Source of the DNA: Phocoena phocoena
Lineage: Eukaryota; Chordata; Mammalia; Artiodactyla; Phocoenidae
Direction of reading: 5' to 3'
Assembly: GCF_963924675.1 (NCBI RefSeq)
Contig: NC_089224.1
Coordinates: 68,247,464 to 68,311,463 of the forward strand
Length of the DNA: 64,000 nt
Positions 36,496 to 48,056 of this stretch are shown here, one piece after another; the first letter of the stretch is position 1; each line of letters starts with the position of its first letter. The position numbers and the translations under genes were made by a program. The notes under the pieces were generated by a model. It worked only from the letters and a program-made list of their open reading frames with translations, searched no databases and was not told the origin of the DNA.

Positions 36496-36705
36496 GGGCT
36501 TCCCTGGTGGTGCAGTGGTTGAGAGTCCGCCTGCCGATGCAGGGGACACGGGTTCGTGCCCCGGTCCAGAAAGATCCCACATGCCACAGAGCGGCTGGGT
36601 CCGTGAACCATGGCCGCTGAGCCTGCGCGTCCAGAGCCTGTGCTCCGCAACGGGAGGGGCTGCAACAGTGAGAGGCCCGCGTACCGCAAAAAAATAAAAA
36701 AAAAA
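36496..36705 (+). mobile_element. CHR-type SINE with perfect 15-bp TSD
   Basis: Sense copy; 'aagaaatatattata' at 36481-36495 and 36706-36720 exactly. Intact A and B boxes. One of the clearest insertions in the window. Confidence 0.98.
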
Positions 36706-36811
36706 AAGAAATATATTATAAAGAAAAATAAACAAAAGGGGAGAGCTGTTTTATTTATTTCTGTGTGAAATGCTGTTTTAAAAATATATAATAGTGTTTA
36801 GTAGCCCTTAC

Positions 36812-37012
36812 TTCGAGGCTGACTGTGGTTCAAATTCTAAGTTTACCACCTACCAGGTGTGTAATCTTGGGCAAGGTACTTAACATCTCTGTGCCTCAGT
36901 TTTCTCACATGTAAAATGGGGCTAGTAATAATACCTGTCTCATAGGATTCTGGTGAGGTTTAAGTGAGTTAATATGTATAAAGTGTACAGGACAGTGTCT
37001 TGCACACAGTAT
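36812..37012 (+). mobile_element. MIR SINE
   Basis: 'ggtgtgtaatcttgggcaag', 'ctctgtgcctcagttttctc' and 'gttaatatgtataaagtg'. Confidence 0.92.
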
Positions 37013-37538
37013 TTTTATTATTATCAGACAACCTATCATTGTGAAATATGTTTTTTTCCAATAAAAAATTACTAAATACCAATGAATCATTAGTGATGTC
37101 TTCATTATGATCATTAGTGAATCATTAGAGATAAGAAAAATTACTATGGTTACTTTTTCATCTATCAAAAAGTATATGTTCTCTACAGGAAAATAAGGCA
37201 GCCAGAATTGGTACTTTTCCAAGAGTTTGTTTTTTTTTAACCAGGCTGTGAAGTTAAAGGAAAAATCATTAAAAGTTATTGCCAATTAGAGATATTAGTT
37301 TAAGCCACTGGGATGGTTTTCAAATTATACAGTTTTAATTTGCATGCATCTTTTTAGGAGTCTGCATCAGAAGTTGGCAGTCTGTGGCCCATAGGTCAAA
37401 TCTAGCCACTGCTTGGTTTTTATACGCCCAGTGAGCTAAGTGTGGTTTTTACATTTTTAAAAAACTTATTTATTTTTATTGAAGTACTGTTGATTTACAG
37501 TGATGTGTCAGTTTCTGGTATACAGCAAAGTGATCCAG

Positions 37539-37542
<4 letters not shown>

Positions 37543-37596
<54 letters not shown>
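37543..37596. repeat. (AT)27 microsatellite in L1 3' UTR
   Basis: 54 bases of uninterrupted AT. Confidence 0.98.
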
Positions 37597-37598
<2 letters not shown>

Positions 37599-38248
37599 TT
37601 TTCTACTATGTTTTATATGTAGTAGTTTGTATCTGATAATCCCAAACACCTAATTTTTCCCTCCACCACTGCCTTTCCCCTTTAGTAACCATAAGTTTGT
37701 GTTCTGTGTCTGTGAATCTATTTCACAATAAGTTCATTTGTGTCATATTTTAGATTCTACATGTAAGTGATATCATATGATATTTGTCTTTCTCTTTCTG
37801 ACTTACTTCACTTAGTATGATAACCTCTAGGTCCATTCATGTTGCTGCAAATGGCATTATTTCATTCTTTTTTACGGCTGAGTAGTATTCCATTGTGCAT
37901 ATATACTACATCTTCTTTATCCATTCATCTGTCAGTGGACATTTAAGTTGCTTACATGTCTTGGCTATTGTAAATAGTGCTGCAGTGAACATTGGGACGC
38001 ATGTATCTTTTCTAATTATAGTTTTGTCTGGCTATATGCCTAGGAGTGAAATTGCTGGATCATATGGCAACTCTGTTTTTAGTTTTGTAAGGAGGCTCCA
38101 CACTGTTTTCTACAGCGGCTGCACCAATTTACATTCCCAACAATGTAGGAGGGTTCCCTTTTCTCCACACCCTCTCCAGCATTTGTTATTTGTAGCCTTT
38201 TTAATGATGGCCATTCTGATTGGTGTGAGGTGGTACTTCACTGTAGTT

Positions 38249-38250
<2 letters not shown>

Positions 38251-38280
<30 letters not shown>

Positions 38281-38474
38281 TTGCGGTACACGGGCCTCTC
38301 ACTGTTGTGGTCTCTCCTGTTGCAGAGCACAGTCTCCAGACGCGCAGGCTCAGCAGCCATGGCTCATGGGCCCAGCCACTCCGTGGCATGTGGGATCCTC
38401 CCAGACCAGGGCACGAACCTGTGTCCCCTGCATTGGCAGGCAGACTCTCAACCACTGCATCACCAGGGCAACCC
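38251..38474 (-). mobile_element. CHR-type SINE inside L1
   Basis: Antisense; a (TTTTG)n-type tail at left; TSD 'cttcactgtagtttt' at 38236-38250 and 38475-38489, perfect 15 bp. Confidence 0.97.
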
Positions 38475-38816
38475 CTTCACTGTAGTTTTGACTTGTATTT
38501 CTCTAATAATTAGCAATGTTGAGCATCTTTTCATGTGCCTATTAGTCATCTGTGTGTCTTCTTTGGAGAAATGTCTATTTAGGTCTTCTGCCCATTTTTA
38601 CATTTTTAAATGGTTTTAAAAAGTAAAAATATTTTATGACAAGTGAAAATTATGTAAAATGCAAATTTCATTTTCTATAAGTAAAGTTTCATTGGAGCAT
38701 AGCCACACCTATTTGTGTATATCTTATCTATGGCTGATCTTGCTCTACAGTGACAGGGTTGAATAGTTACAACAGAGACAATACGGTCCACAAAGTCTAA
38801 AATACTTAATGTATGG

Positions 38817-39508
38817 CCCACTCTCACCACTATTATTCAACATAGTTTTGGAAGTTTTAGCCACAGCATTCAGAGAATAACAAGAGATAAAAGGAATCCA
38901 AATCAGAAAAGAAGTAAAGCTGTCACTGTTTGCAGATGACATGATACTATACACAGAGAATCCTAAAGATGCTACCAGAAAGCTACTAGAGCTAATCAAT
39001 GAATTTGGTAAAGTAGCAGGATACAAAATTAATGCACAGAAATCTCTTGCATTCCTATACGCTAATGATGAGTGAAGTAAGTCAGAAAGAAAAAAACAAA
39101 TACCGTATGCTCACACATATATATGGAATCTAAGAAAAAAAAAAAGCTCATGAAGAACGTAGGGGCAAGACAGGAATAAAGACGCAGACCTACTAGAGAA
39201 TGGACTTGAGGATATGCGGAGGGGGAGGGGTAAGCTGGGACAAGGTGAGAGAGTGGCATGGACATATATACACTACCAAACGTAAAATAGCTAGCTAGGG
39301 GGAAGCAGCCGCACAGCACAGGGAGATCAGCTCAGTGCTTTGTGACCACCTGTAGGGGTGGGATAGGGAGTGTGGGAGGGAGACGCAAGAGGGAAGAGAT
39401 ATGGGTATATAGGTATATGTATAACTGGTTCAATTTGTTGTAAAGCAGAAACTAACACACCATTGTGAAGCAATTATACTCCACTAAAGATGTTAAAAAA
39501 AAAAAAAA
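38817..39508 (+). mobile_element. L1 remnant, sense, with internal deletion (source-locus L1)
   Basis: ORF2 coding for the reverse transcriptase motif C region ([18 protein letters not shown]) from 38817 to 39065. It then jumps directly to the ORF2 C-terminus ('gtgaagtaagtcagaaagaa'), 3' UTR and A-tail (39493-39508). Thus about 1.5 kb is missing inside and everything 5' is absent. The 5' join to the hAT shares 'gccc' and no TSD is left. Confidence 0.88.
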
Positions 39509-40018
39509 GAAAGTGTGCTGACTCTTGGTTTATACTGTTAGAAAAGCAGTCACAGAGGTCTGGAAGAATCTCAGGGAAGATGGGTCAAGTCCAGCAGATA
39601 CTGCTGCCTCGCCTGGTGACCCTGGACAAGTCACATATCCTGGTCTGTTTCCTCATCTGTGAAATTAGAATATTGGACCTGAACATCTAAGTCCTTCATG
39701 CTACCCTTTGGTGCCTTCGTAACATGAGTTCACTCGATTCTACTTTTATAGGCTGACAGTTTATTTAAAAAAGCAGTCTCACTTCATCTTTTCCATTAAT
39801 CTGTTTGATATGAATTGAGCTAATATGGCAATTTTCATCTCTGTCCAAAAGCTTCAGAAATCATTGAGACCTCACATTTTTATCTGATTTTATCTCCCAT
39901 TACTGTGCCTGAGTGGATTTTGTGTTGCAATATATATTACCTTATTTTGTTAGATGGCCAAGCTATTTCACAGTGGCCCAAAGAGCAGTTTATTCTGTTC
40001 CATAGCAACAAGCCTTTT
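39509..40018 (+). other. Source copy of the transduced 510-bp segment
   Basis: Lies directly behind the A-tail of the L1 remnant. Its first 19 bp are the hAT right terminus, then unique DNA with a MIR-like block. Similarity to 26789-27298 (inverted) stops at 40018, while the local sequence runs on without an A-tail. This locus is therefore probably the original one. Confidence 0.85.
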
Positions 40019-40196
40019 GCCCACATTTGCCATCTGGTGTTTGAAGCCTGTATCTTGTGGAGATTTTTTTCATTAGCTGACAGTCATTGCTCATCTGCTT
40101 TTGGCTTTAGTATATCTGACATTCTCATTATTGCTCATCCTAAATAGTCTCTGTTTTAAGTAAGAGAGCACTTGGAGTTGTTTGCTTAATAGAAGG

Positions 40197-40285
40197 GATT
40201 CAGTTTCCTCATCTGGAAAACAAGGGTGTTGGATGAGAAGGTTCCTGCCAGTTGACACCATCTATGATTTTATGAAACTTGGGTT
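40197..40285 (+). mobile_element. MIR-like fragment (uncertain)
   Basis: 'cagtttcctcatctggaaaa', 'ggttcctgccagttgacac' and 'tctatgattttatgaa'. Confidence 0.4.
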
Positions 40286-40504
40286 TTAATGACTTATGTA
40301 TGTGATTGACAGCCCACCTAGACTGTGGTCTGTGAAGAGGAAGGCCATGCCATAATAGGCTCTCTTGGTGATGAATAACTGAGTAAGTGAATGAATGGCC
40401 ACATAAGCCCAGGTAATATCAGGATGAGAGAGCCATTGTCCCATAAAGGCAATACCAACGGTATTTTGTAATTTTCCACATTCATTTTCCATAGTATTTT
40501 TAGA

Positions 40505-40965
40505 GGTTTCCTAAAAATAAATCTCAAGGCCGTGACCTACAAAGCCCCTTGCTACCTCCTCCATCTGATTTTTACTACTCTTTCTTCTGGTCTTTATACT
40601 ATATCCCCACTGGTCGTCCTGGTATTTCAAAACATGCCAAGCATCTAATTTAAGTTTAATTTAAATATACATATCAGCGTCCTTGTACTGGCTGTTCCCT
40701 CTGCCTGGAATGCTCTTCCAAGAATGTGCAAGTGGTTTATTCCCTTCATGCAAATCTGTGCTCAAACATCATCTCTCAGAGAGACTATCACATCCCACGT
40801 CTTATTTTATCCATTTACTTTGCTTTATTTTTCATCATAGCACTCACTAATATATTCAATGTGTCTTATATGCCTCTATCAATTTATTGTTCCTAGCCCC
40901 TGGAATAGTGCTTTGCACACAGGAGTCACTCAAGCAGTAATTGTTGAGTGAATACATGAATGAGA
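40505..40965 (+). mobile_element. L2 LINE 3' region
   Basis: 'gccgtgacctacaaagcccc', 'ctgttccctctgcctggaat', 'caaacatcatctctcagaga' and 'gtaattgttgagtgaataca' in the expected order. Confidence 0.85.
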
Positions 40966-41399
40966 ACAAGAAAAAATTATCTATTAAGTACTTGATTTGT
41001 GACTTAAGGTTCTCTCCAACTCCACTGTTAAAGTACACACCTGTCTATAACACAACGTGTAGTTTTTTTGCCTCTCTGCCTCTGCACCTATCATTATTTA
41101 CCCCTTCTATCCCTTTCCCTCTAATTCTGGATACTTATAAGTCCCAAATCCTACCCATCATTGTCTGAGTTCTGTCTTTTCTTTGAAACCTTCACTGACC
41201 AGGCCCACTATCTCTCCCTCTGAACTGGTGGGGCCAATGGCACTCTGTCATCATGCCCTCTCCCATCTGATTCATTATCTATCTCTCCGTGTCTTAACTC
41301 CCCAACCATAGGCTCTATGAATAGAGATTATTTTTATGTATTTCTATTTTGTTTTACTTTACACTTTCATGTATATTTTAAATGGAATTGACTGTTTTA

Positions 41400-41526
41400 G
41401 ATAGAATAAAACATTTACTACTAACAATTTTGAATCTGCAAAGATATAAAGATGAAAGCAAAAATTACCCCCAAATTCTACTGTAAAGAGAAAATAACCA
41501 CTGTGAACATTTAGACACACCAACCC

Positions 41527-41567
<41 letters not shown>

Positions 41568-41800
41568 CATATTATAAAAAATTGGATACCATATGTTATC
41601 TAGTACCTTAAATATTTTTTTGCATTGTTTTAAAAAAATTTAAGATTATATCGAGGATAATTCAGTAAATATGTCTTCACTGATACTTTTAATTGCTGCA
41701 GTTTCATCATATTTAACCAATCCCTTATTTGACTGACTTTGAAATTATTTGCAGTTTTTAGCTATTGCAAATGTTTGATGTATATTTTTGGGGTAAGCGG
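41400..41800 (-). mobile_element. Old L1-like 3' region with (CA)n (uncertain)
   Basis: 'gagaaaataaccactgtgaa', 'ttaaccaatcccttatttga' and 'tttttagctattgcaaatgt' fit an antisense old L1 3' region. Confidence 0.45.
41527..41565. repeat. (CA)n microsatellite
   Basis: About 19 CA units; the poly-Val/Cys frame over it is an artefact. Confidence 0.98.
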
Positions 41801-41804
41801 GATG

Positions 41805-42980
41805 AGAGATTTGAAGAGAGGGTAGACTTGAAATCATCATGGTGGAGGGATGGAACATGCATTGACTAGAGAAATACTCTTCACGTTTCTTTTACTAATG
41901 TGCCCCCTAAAAGAATTTTGAAAAATTCTGTTCCCTTTTGCATTTTTAAAAGTTGATATGTATAGTTTTTATTAAATTTTAAAATGTTTAAAGCTTATAA
42001 TTTCTGGCAAATTGTAAATATATACATGTTAAAATTAAGCTATGCTATTACTTTTTAAAAGATGTCTGATGGAATCAAAATATAGTGGTTTGATATCTAC
42101 CTTAATCTATTTTTCAAAAAATCATGAACTAGCTCCTTATTAATGATCTGAAATGGTATACAGTCCCTTTTTCTTCTAGAATTACCAGTTCTATTCTCCT
42201 TTTCTTACAGAGTTTGTGCTAATACAGTATAGTTTTACACTTCAAAGCCTTTTACTGGTCAACCGTTGCAATGAAATTTGTGTGCATAAATGTAAATATT
42301 TAAAATTTCCTGGGACCACAAGGAAATTTTTAAATGTGTATTACACATTTTGAAAAGTAATTTGTTAAATGTATTAATAAAATAAAAAAGCTGTTTTTTT
42401 CTTCCAACTAGGTAATGTATCTACGGATGAGTGTTACTTGTTGGTAGAATTAAATAGAAGCAGTATCAATTTTTTTCTTATTTTTCATTTTTATAGATGT
42501 AAGTGTAAGTTCAAGATTCCATTGTCAGGCAATTATTACATGCAGTTATGTTCAGTGTTCATAAATTGTCCCATGGTATACTACTACTGTGTTCTGGACT
42601 TGGGTTTCCTATAACAGCCTAACAAAAATCTTTCATTCATCTGCAGTGAGGTACCCTTTCTATAAACAATTGTTTCCTTTAATCATTTGGGGTGTGGTAG
42701 ATACCAATTAGCCATTTTTAATACTGTGTGTCTTCAAATTAGAATTTTTAAAGTCTTATATCTACAGAATGGCAGAAAAGGAGAAACTTCATACAGTTTA
42801 CTTCTTTGGGCAAGCAAAGGCAAATCCCTGTCTTTTTGCCTCTGAACTCTATCCCATTTGCTGCCAAATACCTTTTAAAATTAATTTAGCTATGGTATAG
42901 TCTCTTTTAAGATTTAGATATTTAATAACAACAAATGACTATGGTTCATTAATTTGTGATTCTTTTCTTTCTTTTTTTTA
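41805..42980. other. AT-rich end of intron 1
   Basis: No repeat recognised; ends in the pyrimidine tract of the exon 2 acceptor. Confidence 0.5.
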
Positions 42981-42983
42981 AAG

Positions 42984-43072
42984 ATAGTGTTTTTGGAAGA
43001 AGTGTCCCAACAAGAAAAGCTGGCCAAAGAATGGTGCTTCAAGCCATGTGAAATAAGAGAACTGAGCCACCA
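42984..43072 (+). CDS. GDA: GDA coding exon 2 (guanine deaminase)
   Basis: Guanine deaminase is a cytosolic zinc enzyme of the amidohydrolase superfamily that converts guanine to xanthine and ammonia in purine catabolism; the neuronal form is also called cypin. Seen: 89 nt reading IVFLEEVSQQEKLAKEWCFK followed by PCEIRELSH, plus two bases (CA) completed to His by the next exon. The acceptor is AG at 42982-42983 after a strong T-rich tract; the donor is GTAAGT at 43073. The peptide agrees with residues about 42-71 of mammalian GDA as I recall it, with one Val where I remember Ala in human. This is the strand between the N-terminal beta domain and the metal-binding core. The start codon is not here: exon 1 (about 41 codons) must lie upstream of base 1. 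Identification is from remembered family sequence, not a search. Confidence 0.95.
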
Positions 43073-43249
43073 GTAAGTCAGAGCCAACATTTTTCCCTTT
43101 TACTTGATGCTGTTAACTAGTCTCAGATGATAAGAACTTGTCTTGAGAGACAGAGGCTTTTTTTTTTTTTTTTTTTAAGGATGAGGTGGGAAAGAGAAGG
43201 TAAATAGAGAATATGGAGCTGAAAGACAGAAACTTTGAAAACTAGAGGC

Positions 43250-43550
43250 TGCCATCATTCATTTACTTCTTCAGCAAATATTTGTTGAGCTTATCATGTG
43301 TAAGAATAGGATCTGGAGGTGAAAATGATCTACAGAGCCTTGGTCCTCACTGGGTTTACGGCCCATGGGGGACAGGGAGAATAAACAAGTGCACAGATAC
43401 ATAAGCATGACAGTGAAGCCTTCTATAAAGGAACTAATGAGGGAGCATGATAGAGATAAACTAGTGCTGTGGAGGGGAGTTCGGGGAGGAATAACTCTGA
43501 CAGTGTGCTTAGGGAAGACCTATCTCCAAAAGTGCATTTGAGCTACGATT
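43250..43550 (-). mobile_element. L2 LINE fragment
   Basis: 'cttcagcaaatatttgttga', 'ggtcctcactgggtttacgg' and 'taaggaactaatgag-gga' pattern of antisense L2 3' end. Confidence 0.7.
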
Positions 43551-43559
43551 TTATGTTCC

Positions 43560-46500
43560 AGCTACTTTAGTGGTTAATATTTGTGCCAAATGTGTTTCCT
43601 GTTGATTGGTCTACTCTCTTCATAGCCTGGGTGATTTGTCTTATAGAAATGGGAATACTTTTTTTAAACTCAAAGATTTTGTCTGGTTTCAGGCCAAGTA
43701 TGTTTCCAAAGTCAATGAAAGTTCCAAAGTCAACCAAAATCATTTACATTCTACAAACACTTTTATAACTTGGGAAGTGGCTTTAGAGTAATGTAGTGAG
43801 AACACTGAATTAGGAATTAGAACACGTGCCACGAATCCTCACCCTACAGCTCTGCAGCTGTTAGATGGAAAGCAAGCCACTTCCCCTCTTTGAGCTCGTC
43901 TCCTGGGCTGTTGGCAAAGAATTGTCCTAGATTGTGGTAGACACCTTGTCCACTGCAGGAGGACTGTGAATTGGGTTCCCCCATAGGCTTTGAGGCAGAG
44001 GAGCTGGCCACAGTCCAGAGGGATGGGGTGACTGACCCTAAAGTTTTGTTGCACTTATACTCACGTCTCCTCCTCCTTCCCTCTCTGTGCTGCCTCCCTG
44101 TTGGCTTAGAAGCATGTGGCCAGTGGGCATGCAGATGAGTCCAATGGACATGGAGGTCATTTTAGGCACCTCTGCTCTTGCCATCTGTTTCCTCTGCTAG
44201 ATTTTCTTGAGAATATATGTTGAGGAATAACTGACATTTATAAGTCACATTCTTGCATTGCTTTGTCCTGAAAGATTAGAAGGTGGCTTGGGAGTGGATG
44301 AGATGGAGGTTGGGAGAGGGTGGGAGGATGGTGGAGTGGCTGGAGGATGGGCAGTGAGATGAGCACATCTGTGGGTCTTCATATCCTTTTGTCCCTCTTT
44401 ATGAGGTTGCTTTTGGAGTTAAATCCATCTGACAAATGTATATGCCAGGAGACCTGTAAGCACTACACACAGAAAAGTGAGAAGGCAAGAAAAATTGTGA
44501 ACTTTGGTGGAAGACTAAAATCTTTGAAGACAAATTATATTTAAAATGCAAAGTGATTTTTATATCAAACCTATAAGATAGGTACCGTTGAATTTCTTCA
44601 AGTCAGGATTAAAATACATGATGTCTCTGACAGTCTGTTTAATAGAGTCAGTGTACCTACAGGTATCTCAGCACTGTGGATTTTTTTTCAAATGAAAATT
44701 ACTGCTGGAGCACTCTGAGCCGTGCTTTGATAGGAGTGGATTAGACTATGACCATGGACCTGAGAGAGGTTGACAGGGCCAGGATTAGGGTGAGGCAAGT
44801 GAGGCATTCACCTTGAGCACAGAATTTAAGGATTTGGGGGAGGGCAAAAAACTTACTAATCAAGATAAATAATACTTTAATGCAGTATTTTTAAAAATCA
44901 AAATTAATGCAAAGAACCCACAAAATACCAAACAAAATACCAAAATTATTAATAAGGACAAGATGTTGTTGTTTGTTTCACACCCCTGCATTTTTGTGCA
45001 ATGAAAGAGTGGTTTTCAAACAGCCCAGGATTCCCAGGCCCTTGGGACCATCGCATCCCCAGCATTGCATGTTGACGAGGGTTGCCAATAGTGTGCAAGC
45101 AGACTGAGTAACTTAAGCTATTATATAGAAGTTCATGTGTTTTGATTGTAGGGCTTTTTCTAGCATTTTCCACTTGGTTAAAAGACAGGTGAATGTTCTG
45201 ACAACTGTATATAGGGGCACATATTGTTCTTTCTCCTCAGGTTCTGGTACAGCCTAGGCAGCACTGCAAGTTTGGGATGTGAAGTTGATGGTTTTTATCT
45301 GGGGAAAGTTGAGATTTTCTGAGGAAGTTAGGATAGTGATTAAGTAAAGTGAAAAGAGCAAAGTGGAAAAGCAGGAGAAAGGAGAGCTTTCTCACCTTCT
45401 CCTGCTTCAGCCTTCAAGACCCCCTGCTTTGCCTGCAGTTTGACTTTTGATGGCAACCATTTAGCTGCAAGTGATATCTTGAGTGGAGTTCTAAGCCTGG
45501 CTGGGCCACTAATCATCCTTAAGCTTCCTTTGTTGTTTCCGTAGAATGAGTAGCTGGGCTCAGTGAGCGCTAATCTCACGTGCAGCTCTGACAGTCCACA
45601 CACTCCTGCATGTACTGCTATCTGTAATAATCCTGGAGTATAACTTTGATTATGTGAATGTTTCTATTAATAAGCATTTCATAATACCTCCTGTTTCCTG
45701 AAAAGGATTACTAGGCTTTCTGGATGAAAGTTAAACTTCTGATAACAGTAAATCCTTGCTCCCTGTCGCCTCTGAAGACTTTGTATCCTGTGTTATCTCC
45801 TTTAGTTCTTTCATCTCTGGTACCTTCAGAATATGCTCAGGTTTCTCCTACATGGAAAACAAAAGGTGACTTTCACTCTTCCCCTACATTACCATTCTAA
45901 CTTTCACTACCGAATAGTTTTTGCCCAGTATTTTCTCTACACCTGTCTTTCCTGTTCATGGCTCTCTCCTCAGCACCTAGGACAGTAACTAAAACACACT
46001 AGGACTGGGTAAGTAGTTGGATAATAAAGGACTGCATCCATGTGAAATCAGGTGTCATTGTATGGAAATGAGAGCTCGCAGGGTCTGGACTCTTGCAGTT
46101 TTCAACACTGGTCACTGTCCTGCACTCCTTCCCTAAATTGTTGTCCTCAGCACCTATCATAGGTGTCTGTCTCCCTGACGATGATTCTGTCTAGATTGAG
46201 CACGACCTTCTCTTCCTCAATCCTACTCTTTAAGTGGAGGCTACTGCTCAAGGTTTAGTTTCATTCTTTCTTCCACAGAAATCTCCGGCACCACCAACTT
46301 CTAGGGTTACCTAATCAGGGGAGACAGTCGAATCTGAATGCCATCTTTAACTCTGTGACCTCTTACCGCATGTGTTCAATTGCTTTTTGGAGACTTGCAG
46401 GTCATACTTTGACTGTAGGCTTAGTATGACATTGTCCCTCCCTCAAAATAGACTTTCCTTTTAAATTCTCTGTACTTGATGTCATGTATTCAGCATCACA

Positions 46501-46790
46501 CGCTCAGAAACTTACTCTGACTCTTTCCTCTGCTAACTAGAGCTAATAAAAATCAAGTTCTTTCTCTCATATTTATCCTTTTCCTTTCTTCAGAAATGCT
46601 CTCATGCTTGAGAGATTGAAAGAGTGTCCCCACACGTGCCTGCCACCACCAGACTCAACTTCCTAAACCTGGGGTTCAATATGTCACAGTTCTGCCAAAG
46701 AAGATAAAAAACAAAGGAGCAAATATTCTCATGATCCCTTCCCTCTTGGCTACAGAATGACAAATACATGTTAATTCACTAAATTGAGTA
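43560..46790. other. Mostly unrecognised intron 2 sequence
   Basis: 44765-44945 ('gggtgaggcaagtgaggcat', 'acttactaatcaagataaat') looks like an old interspersed repeat I cannot name. No exon is expected here, because the protein is continuous across intron 2. Confidence 0.4.
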
Positions 46791-47080
46791 TTCAAGACAC
46801 TTTCTTAAAAAAACTTTTTTGTAGTTGTTTTTCAGGAAACATTTTTTATATAGTAAAGTGCATAGATCTTATATAATTTGATAAATTTTGGCAAATATAT
46901 ATTTGTCAAACATACCAATCAAGATATAAAACATTCCTTCATCCTAGAAAGTTCCCCGTGCGGCTTCTAGTCACTGTCCAGCCCCTTATCAGCAGCTAAT
47001 GTTTGATTTCTATCACTTAGATTAATTTTGCCTGTTTTTGAACATCACATAAATGTAATAACTCAATATATACTCTTCTG

Positions 47081-47291
47081 GGCTTCCCTGGTGACGCAGT
47101 GGTTGAAAGTCCGCCTGCTGATGCAGGGGAAACGGGTTCGTGCCCCTGTCCGGGAAGATCCCACATGCCGCGGAGCGGCTGGGCCCGTGAGCCATGGCCG
47201 CTGAGCCTGCGCTTCCGGAGCCTGTGCTTCGCAACGGGAGAGGCCACAACAGTGAGAGGCCCGCGTACCGCAAAAACCAAAACCAGAACAA
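47081..47291 (+). mobile_element. CHR-type SINE
   Basis: Sense copy; TSD 'tactcttctg' at 47071-47080 and repeated at 47299-47308, with one mismatch in the longer 15-bp match. Confidence 0.96.
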
Positions 47292-47470
47292 AAATATGTA
47301 CTCTTCTGTGTCTGGATTCTTCCATTCCAAATAATGTTTTTGAGATTCACTCATATTGTTATGTATACTAGTAGTTCAGTCTTTTTCATTGCAAATAGTG
47401 TTTCATTGTATCAATAGACCACAGTTTGTTTATCTACGTTCCTGTGGTATTTGGATTGTTCCCCCCACCT

Positions 47471-48056
47471 TTTTGTTATTGGAGTATAATTGCTTTACAA
47501 TGTTGTGTTAGCTTCTGCTGTACAATGAAGTGAATCGGCTGTATGTGTACATCTGTCCTCTCCCTCTTGGACCTCCCTCCCACCCTACCCACCATCCCAC
47601 CCATCTAGGTCATCACAGAGCACCAAGCTGAGCTTCCTGTGCTTTACAGCAGGTTCCCACTAGCTATCTATTTTACACACGGTAGTGTACCTAGCCTCCC
47701 TAATCTCCCAATCTCAATCCTAATTTCCCAATTCGTCCCACCCTCCCCTTCCCCCCATGTCCACATGTCCATTCTCTACATTTACGTCTCTATTCCTGCC
47801 CTGGAAGTGGGTTCATCTGCACCATTTTTCTGGATCCCACATATATGTGTTAGTATACAATATTTTTTTTCCTCTTTCTGACTTACTTCGCTCTGTATGA
47901 CAGACTCTAGGTCCATCCACATCTCTACAAATGACCCAATTTCATTCCTTTGTATGGCTGAGTAATATTCCATTGTATATAGGTACCACATCTTCCTTAT
48001 CCATTCATCTGTCATTGGACATTTAGGTTGTTTCCATGTCCTGGCTATTGTAAATT
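47471..48056 (-). mobile_element. 5'-truncated young L1 3' end
   Basis: Antisense: 'tattggagtataattgcttt', 'ggctgagtaatattccattg' and 'gtcctggctattgtaaatt'. Encodes a remnant of the ORF2 C-terminus (MWYLYTMEYYSAIQRNE on the minus strand). Confidence 0.93.

Larger units (their letters stand above)
37462..38594 (-). mobile_element. 5'-truncated L1 inserted in the hAT element
   Basis: Antisense L1 3' region ('ttattgaagtactgttgatt', 'gtattccattgtgcatatat', 'ttggagaaatgtctatttag'), flanked by a perfect 16-bp TSD 'tttttacatttttaaa' at 37446 and 38595. It carries an (AT)n and a SINE. Confidence 0.93.
37368..39527. mobile_element. hAT-type DNA transposon, split by two L1 insertions
   Basis: The left end 'cagaagttggcagtctgtgg' and the right end, whose complement reads 'caagagtcagcacactttc', are terminal inverted repeats of a non-autonomous hAT (CAGGGGTCGGCAAACT type). 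The body continues at 38611-38816 ('attggagcatagccacacct', 'gtctaaaatacttaatg'). L1 pieces occupy 37462-38594 and 38817-39508. The exact family name is not certain. Confidence 0.75.
1..42983 (+). other. GDA: GDA intron 1 (3' part, left end outside window)
   Basis: Everything left of the first visible exon. I saw no sequence encoding the expected exon 1 peptide and no CpG-island promoter. The only GC-rich stretch, about 34-35.2 kb, is the 5' UTR of an L1. It is therefore read as intron 1. It ends in a long T-rich tract and AAAG before the exon. Its contents are listed separately. Alternative: alternative 5' exons could be hidden here and would need RNA data to see. Confidence 0.8.

Noticed and set aside
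26789..40018. Segmental inverted duplication or inversion as the cause of the 510-bp inverted repeat
   Set aside because: The match outside L1 stops exactly at an L1-type terminus on one side, and the ancient LINE with its 7-bp TSD encloses the whole block. A retrotransposition unit fits better than a DNA-level duplication.
1..42983. GDA exon 1 or an alternative first exon
   Set aside because: No reading frame matching the expected N-terminus and no CpG-rich promoter other than L1 was found.
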